Shown: piece by piece, positions 30,970 to 35,230 of the stretch
Numbering within the stretch: the first letter of the stretch is position 1
How the letters are laid out: every line of letters starts with the position of its first letter
Source: Bradyrhizobium uaiense
GTDB taxonomy: Bacteria; Pseudomonadota; Alphaproteobacteria; Rhizobiales; Xanthobacteraceae
Assembly (NCBI RefSeq): GCF_010811875.1
Contig: NZ_VKHP01000075.1
Coordinates: 1-35,230, forward strand
Direction: 5' to 3'
Length of the DNA stretch: 35,230 nucleotides
Program-made: the position numbers and the translations under genes
The notes under the pieces: generated by a model
Database searches by the model: none
Told to the model about the DNA's origin: nothing
The model's input: only the letters and a program-made list of their open reading frames with translations

Positions 30970-31995
30970 ATGAACAAACTGCTTGGCAAGCTTGCCGGAA
31001 CGCTGCTGGCGCTGACCCTGTCCACGGGCCTTGCCGCGGCGCAAAGCAAGATCACCATCGCGGTCGGGGGCGGCGCCTGCCTGTGCTATCTGCCCACCGT
31101 GCTGGCCAAGCAGCTCGGCGAATATGACAAGGCCGGGCTTGCGGTCGAGCTGGTCGACCTCAAGGGCGGTTCGGATGCGCTGAAGGCCGTGCTCGGCGGC
31201 AGCGCCGACGTCGTCTCCGGTTATTTCGACCACTGCGTCAATATCGCCGCCAAGAAGCAGGAGATGCAGGCCTTCGTGGTCTATGACCGCTATCCCGGCC
31301 TCGTGCTGGTGGTGTCGCCGAAGCACACCGGCGAGATCAACTCGGTCAAGGATCTGGCCGGCAAGAAGGTCGGCGTGAGCGCGCCCGGCTCCTCGACCGA
31401 TTTCTTCCTGAAATATCTCTTGAAGAAGAACGGCCTCGATCCGACCGGTACCGCCGTGATCGGCGTCGGCCTCGGCGCCACCGCGGTGGCCGCGATGGAG
31501 CAGGGCCAGATCGATGCCGCCGTGATGCTCGATCCCTCCGTCACCGTGCTGCAAGGCAGCCACGCCGACCTCAAGATTCTCAGCGATACCCGCACCCAGC
31601 GCGACACGCTCGCGGTGTTCGGGGGCGAATATCCGGGCGGCGCGCTCTATTCGACCGCGGCCTGGGTCAACGGCCACGAGAAGGAGGTGCAGGCGCTGAC
31701 CAATGCGATCATGGCCACGCTGGCCTGGATCCATTCGCATTCCGCCGAAGACATCATGGCCAGGATGCCGGAGGAACTCGTCGGCAAGAACAAGGAGCAA
31801 TATCTGGCGGCGCTGAAGAACACGATCCCGATGTACTCGGAAACCGGCAAGATGGACCCCAAGGGTGCCGAGGCCGTGCTCGCGGTGTTCAGCGAAGGCT
31901 CGCCTGAGGTGGCGAAGGCCGGCATCGACGTCACCAAGACCTACACCAACAAGTTCGTCGATCAGGTCAAGAAGACGACCGGAAGCGCGAAGTAG
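30970..31995 (+). CDS. NitT/TauT-type ABC transporter periplasmic binding protein
   Basis: 341 residues with a signal peptide (about 1-25, ending GLAAAQ). The fold is that of the NMT1/THI5-like and SsuA/TauA group: CYLPTVLAKQLGEYDKAGL, VELVDLKGGSDALKAVLGG, ADVVSGYFDH and SVKDLAGKKVGVSAPGSS. ATG 30970 follows GGAGG. The frame is open back to 30814 but lacks a start signal there. It has no permease or ATPase next to it. The ATPase and permease at 24485-26085 belong to the same transporter class and are the obvious candidates, 5 kb away. The ligand is unknown. Confidence 0.88.
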   Translation: MNKLLGKLAGTLLALTLSTGLAAAQSKITIAVGGGACLCYLPTVLAKQLGEYDKAGLAVELVDLKGGSDALKAVLGGSADVVSGYFDHCVNIAAKKQEMQAFVVYDRYPGLVLVVSPKHTGEINSVKDLAGKKVGVSAPGSSTDFFLKYLLKKNGLDPTGTAVIGVGLGATAVAAMEQGQIDAAVMLDPSVTVLQGSHADLKILSDTRTQRDTLAVFGGEYPGGALYSTAAWVNGHEKEVQALTNAIMATLAWIHSHSAEDIMARMPEELVGKNKEQYLAALKNTIPMYSETGKMDPKGAEAVLAVFSEGSPEVAKAGIDVTKTYTNKFVDQVKKTTGSAK

Positions 31996-32041
31996 GCATG
32001 ATCCGCAAAAGTGTGAAGCGGTTTTGCGAAGCGATCATGCC
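31995..32041. repeat. Palindromic element GGCATGATC...GATCATGCC
   Basis: The outer arms GGCATGATC and GATCATGCC enclose inner arms CGCAAAA and TTTTGCG, forming a long hairpin that begins at the stop codon of the binding-protein gene. It probably ends that transcript. The sequence belongs to a repeat type common in rhizobial genomes. Confidence 0.7.
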
Positions 32042-32044
32042 CAA

Positions 32045-32761
32045 ATGAGCGGTACCGACATGCAGTCTCCGCTCATTTGTCGCGTCACCGCACTCGACCT
32101 CGCATTGCAGCGGCGTCCCTGGCCGTTCGCCGACGAGCGGCGCGCCGAGATCGATGCGCATTTCGCCGAACAGCAGCGGCTGAATCCGAACCTCTGGAAC
32201 GGCCGCGTCCTGCTCGGGCGCGATCCGGTGTTCGCCGGCGAGCGGCTCAGCGCGAGCTATTTCGAGACCGATTTCGCGAGCTTCCTGGCCTGGCGCGACT
32301 GGGGTTTCCCGGACAAGGAAATCTTCAACGGCTTCGGCATGGGCGCGCTGCTCGCCAGCGACGGCACCTTCGTGTGTGGGGTGATGGGCGAGCAGACGGC
32401 CAATGCCGGACGTATCTATTTCCCCTCCGGCACGCCCGATCTCGACGACATCAGAGGCGAGACGGTCGATATCGCCGGCAGCGTGATGCGCGAGCTCGAG
32501 GAGGAGACCGGGTTGTTGCCGTCGGATTGCCGCGGCGACGCCGACTGGCACTGCATCTACACCGGGCCTGCGCTCGCGATGATGCAGATCCTGCGCGTCG
32601 ACATGCCCGGTGACGCGCTGCGTGCGCGCATCGAGGCCAACCTCGCACGCCAGGAAAATCCCGAGCTTGCCGGCATCCATCTGGTGCGCAGCCGCGCCGA
32701 TCTCACTGCTGCCATGCCGCGCTTCGTCACCGCGTTCATCGAAACGCAGCTGCCGGCGTAG
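32045..32761 (+). CDS. Nudix-hydrolase-like protein
   Basis: 238 residues from ATG 32045; ATG 32060 is also possible. A Nudix-like segment reads GETVDIAGSVMRELEEETGL, where RELEEETG supplies the metal-binding glutamates. The spacing from the first Glu to the Arg is two residues longer than in the classical Nudix box. It may hydrolyse a nucleoside diphosphate derivative, but the altered spacing makes this uncertain. The N-terminal 100 residues (SASYFETDFASFLAWRDWGF) are not a known domain to me. It follows the binding-protein gene after a palindrome and is probably independently transcribed. Confidence 0.75.
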   Translation: MSGTDMQSPLICRVTALDLALQRRPWPFADERRAEIDAHFAEQQRLNPNLWNGRVLLGRDPVFAGERLSASYFETDFASFLAWRDWGFPDKEIFNGFGMGALLASDGTFVCGVMGEQTANAGRIYFPSGTPDLDDIRGETVDIAGSVMRELEEETGLLPSDCRGDADWHCIYTGPALAMMQILRVDMPGDALRARIEANLARQENPELAGIHLVRSRADLTAAMPRFVTAFIETQLPA

Positions 32762-32838
32762 CGCTGAGGCTCGCTCGGGGGGCGCTCGTGGCTAGCACCG
32801 TCCGTCATTGACGGTTTCCGACCCGGCGCAACGGCTGA

Positions 32839-33405
32839 TCATTCGGCCACCTCAACGATCATCTCGACCTCCACGGCGTTGTTGAATGGAAGTCCCGCCA
32901 TCCCGACGGCAGATCGCGCGTGCTTGCCGGCTGCGGCGCCGAACACCTCCACCATCAAGTCGGAGAATCCGTTTACGACTTTCGGTTGGTCACCAAAGCC
33001 GTCGGCCGAATTGACCATCCCGAAGACCTTGACCACGCGCTTCACGCGATCGAGGCTCCCAAGTGCGACGCGCACTTTCGCCAACATGATCAGGCCGACC
33101 TGACGGGCCGTGTCGTAGCCCTCCTGCACGGTGAGATCCTTACCCACCTTGCCCTTGTACTTCCAGTCGGCAGCCGGCGTGTTTCCCGCAAGGAAGAGCA
33201 GATTGCCGACCCGGACAGCATCGACGTAATTGGCGACCGGAACAGGCACCGGCGGCAGCGTAATGTTCAACTCCTTCAGTTTGGTCTCGGCGGAGGGTGA
33301 ATTCTGCGCCACGGCACCCGACGACGCGGCAATCCACGCTCCCAGTCCAAGCACGCAAGCACCGAACCACGAGATGAGTCTCGTTCTGCAAAGCATGTGA
33401 GTCAT
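32839..33405 (-). CDS. Exported RidA (YjgF/UK114)-family protein
   Basis: 188 residues. A signal peptide (about 1-34, ending GAVAQ) precedes a RidA domain: NYVDAVRVGNLLFLAGNTPA, VQEGYDTARQVGLIML and the closing ARSAVGMAGLPFNNAVEVEMIV. The closing segment carries the Arg-Ser in place of the usual RidA IPARS motif. GGAGG precedes ATG 33405. Cytoplasmic RidA proteins deaminate reactive enamines. An exported member cannot share that substrate pool, so its job is unclear. It converges on the Nudix gene. Confidence 0.85.
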   Translation of the reverse strand: MTHMLCRTRLISWFGACVLGLGAWIAASSGAVAQNSPSAETKLKELNITLPPVPVPVANYVDAVRVGNLLFLAGNTPAADWKYKGKVGKDLTVQEGYDTARQVGLIMLAKVRVALGSLDRVKRVVKVFGMVNSADGFGDQPKVVNGFSDLMVEVFGAAAGKHARSAVGMAGLPFNNAVEVEMIVEVAE

Positions 33406-33626
33406 GTGTCGCCTCCAATGACAGCTACTTCGCAGCTCTCAGGATAAGGCAGAAACGGCGTTCCTTCTTTCCGTAATTCTCCGGGCTGCAGGAGATCGGA
33501 CCGCATTTCGTGTGGCCTCGTTGAGGGCAAAGTGGATGCGGCTTTGTGCGTACACATCCTGGCGCCGCGCGTCCGATCCGCCGAAACTTTGCGCAAGCCG
33601 GCGCCGTGGCGACGCAGCCATCGCGC

Positions 33627-33655
33627 TTGACATCATCGGTCGCTCCCTCTGTGAT
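33627..33655 (+). promoter_or_regulatory. Sigma-70-like promoter of the downstream binding-protein gene
   Basis: TTGACA (33627-33632) and TGTGAT (33650-33655) are separated by 17 bases. The -35 is perfect and the -10 matches four of six positions. The expected transcript would start near 33662 and include the GGGGAGGG ribosome-binding site before ATG 33706. Confidence 0.55.
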
Positions 33656-33705
33656 AGGGTGGCACGAAAACAAAAATGCAGTGCACAATCTCTGGGGAGG
33701 GATGC

Positions 33706-35016
33706 ATGCCGGTCAGGAGGGTTGCCCGCTGGCTCGCGGGTCTGTCGGTCGCGCTAGCGGCGCTCGGCGTGGCCGCTGCCGCGCAGGCGCAGGACAAGAA
33801 GATCAAGATCGGCGTGATCTTCGATTTGACCGGCCCGCTGGCCGGCGGCGGCTCCGAGCTGCAATATACCGGCGTCAAGATCATGCTCGACCATTACGCC
33901 AGGACCGGCGTCGAGGGGTACAAGGTCGAGGCCGTCTATGCCGACGCGCAGAGCAAGCCCGACATCGCCATCAACGAGGCCGTCCGCCTGCTCGAGCAGG
34001 AAAAGGTCGACATGGTGATGGGCTTCTTCTCCTCGGCGCAGTGCGTGCCGGTGGCGGCCCGGGTCGACCAGATGAAGAAGTTCATGTGGATCACGACCTG
34101 CATCTCCTCTGGGGTGTTCGACGGCAAGAACTACAAATACGTGTTCCGGCCGCAGGCCGCCGGCAATCAGTACGGCATGATGACGACTGACTTCATCGCG
34201 CAATATTCGCTGTCCAAGTTCGGCAAGGAGCCGAAGGACCTGCGGGTCGCCATCATCCATGAGGACGGTGCCTATGGCGTCGACGTCGCCAAGGGCAACG
34301 AGGCCGGTGCGAAGAAGGCCGGCTTCAACGTCGTGCTCAAGGAGGGCTATTCGGCGACCGCGCCGGATTTGTCGGCGCTGGTCACCAAGCTGAAGCGCGC
34401 CAAGCCCGACGTGATCTTCCATACCGGCTACAATCCGGACATTACCCTGCTGTTCCGCCAGGCGCGCGAGCAGGGGCTGAAGTTCGGCGCCATCGTCGGC
34501 CACGGCGCGGGCTACGGCGTCTACGAGAAGCTGAAGGAAGGCCTCGGCGCGGACGCCAACTATCTCTTCAACACCGACCCGATCTCGATCTGGCTCGCCA
34601 ACCAGAATGGTATGGATCCGAAGCTCCCGCCGGTCATCAAGATGGTCGGCGAGGAGTTTGACCGGCTGAAGCCCGGCGTGCCGATCCGCTCCGCCCATGT
34701 CGGCATCGGCGCGGCCAATGCCTATGTGTTCCTCGACGACGTGCTGCCGCGCGCGATCAAGAAGTATGGCGGGGTCGATCCGGATGCGTTGCGCAAGGCC
34801 GCGCTCGACACCGACATTCCCGAGGGCGGCACCATGCTCGGCTACGGCGTGAAGTTCTACGGCGAGGGCGAGCAATACGCCGGGCAAAACGCCCGCTCGT
34901 TCCCGGTGGTGCTGCAATATATCGACGACAAATCCTATGTGGTGTGGCCGAAGAGCCAGATGCAGCGCGAAACCGTGCTGCCGCTGCCCGCCGGCACCAC
35001 CTACAGCTACAAATAG
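33706..35016 (+). CDS. Branched-chain-amino-acid-type ABC transporter periplasmic binding protein
   Basis: 436 residues from ATG 33706, which has GGAGGG five bases upstream; an ATG at 33676 lacks such a site. A signal peptide (about 1-31, ending AAQAQ) is followed by a Peripla_BP_6 domain: IKIGVIFDLTGPLAGGGSEL, AVYADAQSKPDIAINEAVRL and VAIIHEDGAYGVDVAKGNEA. Such proteins deliver branched-chain amino acids, amides or aromatic acids to a LivHMGF-type importer. The permease and ATPase genes are not in the window; they could lie to the right, although a large hairpin follows this gene. It differs clearly from the binding protein encoded at 17376. Confidence 0.88.
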   Translation: MPVRRVARWLAGLSVALAALGVAAAAQAQDKKIKIGVIFDLTGPLAGGGSELQYTGVKIMLDHYARTGVEGYKVEAVYADAQSKPDIAINEAVRLLEQEKVDMVMGFFSSAQCVPVAARVDQMKKFMWITTCISSGVFDGKNYKYVFRPQAAGNQYGMMTTDFIAQYSLSKFGKEPKDLRVAIIHEDGAYGVDVAKGNEAGAKKAGFNVVLKEGYSATAPDLSALVTKLKRAKPDVIFHTGYNPDITLLFRQAREQGLKFGAIVGHGAGYGVYEKLKEGLGADANYLFNTDPISIWLANQNGMDPKLPPVIKMVGEEFDRLKPGVPIRSAHVGIGAANAYVFLDDVLPRAIKKYGGVDPDALRKAALDTDIPEGGTMLGYGVKFYGEGEQYAGQNARSFPVVLQYIDDKSYVVWPKSQMQRETVLPLPAGTTYSYK

Positions 35017-35068
35017 CGCGAGCAAGATGAGGTTAGGTCAAACAGCAGCCACAAACGAACTGCACTCC

Positions 35069-35158
35069 CTCTCCCGCTTGCGGGGGAGGTCGGAACGCAT
35101 CGAAGATGCGGTCCGGGTGGGGGCTCTCTCCACGATACGATTCGTGGAGAGAGCCCCC
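35069..35158. repeat. Composite hairpin element after the binding-protein gene
   Basis: A perfect 17-bp stem, GGGGGCTCTCTCCACGA (35119-35135) with its reverse complement (35142-35158) and a 6-base loop, is preceded by a shorter hairpin around CTCCCGCTTGCGGGGGAG. There is no T-run. It is probably a dispersed repeat that ends the upstream transcript. No credible gene is seen from 35017 to the window end. Confidence 0.75.
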
Positions 35159-35230
35159 AGCCCAACCCTCCCGTCTTGTACCAATGTGACGCTGCGGGAG
35201 ATCGCCGCTGGTGAGTACACGGAGGTAGAA

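Noticed and set aside
33425..33688. A short minus-strand frame upstream of the last binding-protein gene
   Set aside because: It overlaps the best sigma-70-like promoter in the window and has no ribosome-binding site or family similarity that I recognise.

Overview
The window reads as chromosomal accessory/metabolic DNA of a Bradyrhizobium-like alphaproteobacterium. I infer this from the high GC content, the DUF2336, DUF3551 and LprI-type proteins, the many ABC importers with periplasmic binding proteins, and several families of intergenic palindromes of a kind common in Bradyrhizobium. No database search was possible, so the taxonomic call is an inference. There are no rRNA, tRNA or CRISPR features, and no phage module.

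Layout. (1) 1-790: the 3' part of an IS110-family transposase, cut by the window edge, with its noncoding right end, then an intergenic palindrome and a terminator. (2) 810-5391: a DUF2336 protein, a membrane class III nucleotide cyclase, an LprI-like exported protein, a small unknown, and a divergent pair (ferric-reductase-like membrane protein / TetR regulator) with two matching operator-like palindromes between them. (3) 5560-9716: an LTA-synthase/sulfatase-like membrane enzyme converging on a two-gene osmoprotectant ABC importer whose permease and binding protein are fused. (4) 9876-12672: a small secreted protein, an HD-domain hydrolase, an exported unknown and a tandem pair of DUF3551 proteins. 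(5) 12697-19549: a compact seven-gene minus-strand operon with a divergent IclR regulator. It encodes a periplasmic binding protein, Rieske dioxygenase alpha, short-chain dehydrogenase, dioxygenase beta, a 64-residue unknown, a 131-residue unknown and an FAD monooxygenase. (6) 19899-23351: a 1150-residue calpain-like cysteine protease with tandem 107-residue repeats and a probable type I secretion C-terminal domain. (7) 23382-35016: a ketopantoate-reductase-family enzyme, a NitT/TauT-type ATPase and permease, an MmyB-like regulator divergent from two dehydrogenase-like genes, an iron-sulfur/SCP2 fusion protein, an exported cupin, a NitT/TauT-type binding protein (possibly the partner of the ATPase and permease 5 kb upstream), a Nudix protein, an exported RidA protein and a branched-chain-type binding protein.

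How the genes work together. The clearest unit is the IclR-controlled operon. It looks like a complete ring-attack sequence for an unidentified aromatic acid: capture in the periplasm, dihydroxylation, rearomatisation of the cis-diol, then a second flavin-dependent hydroxylation. It lacks its own ferredoxin, reductase and ring-cleavage enzyme, and it carries two small unknown proteins inside the co-transcribed unit.

The most unusual single genes are the repeat-bearing calpain-like protease and the QueG/reductive-dehalogenase-like iron-sulfur protein fused to an SCP2-type domain. Several regulatory palindromes sit exactly where an adjacent regulator would be expected to bind: TetR at 4585-4646, IclR at 18630-18666 and MmyB-like at 26939-26970.
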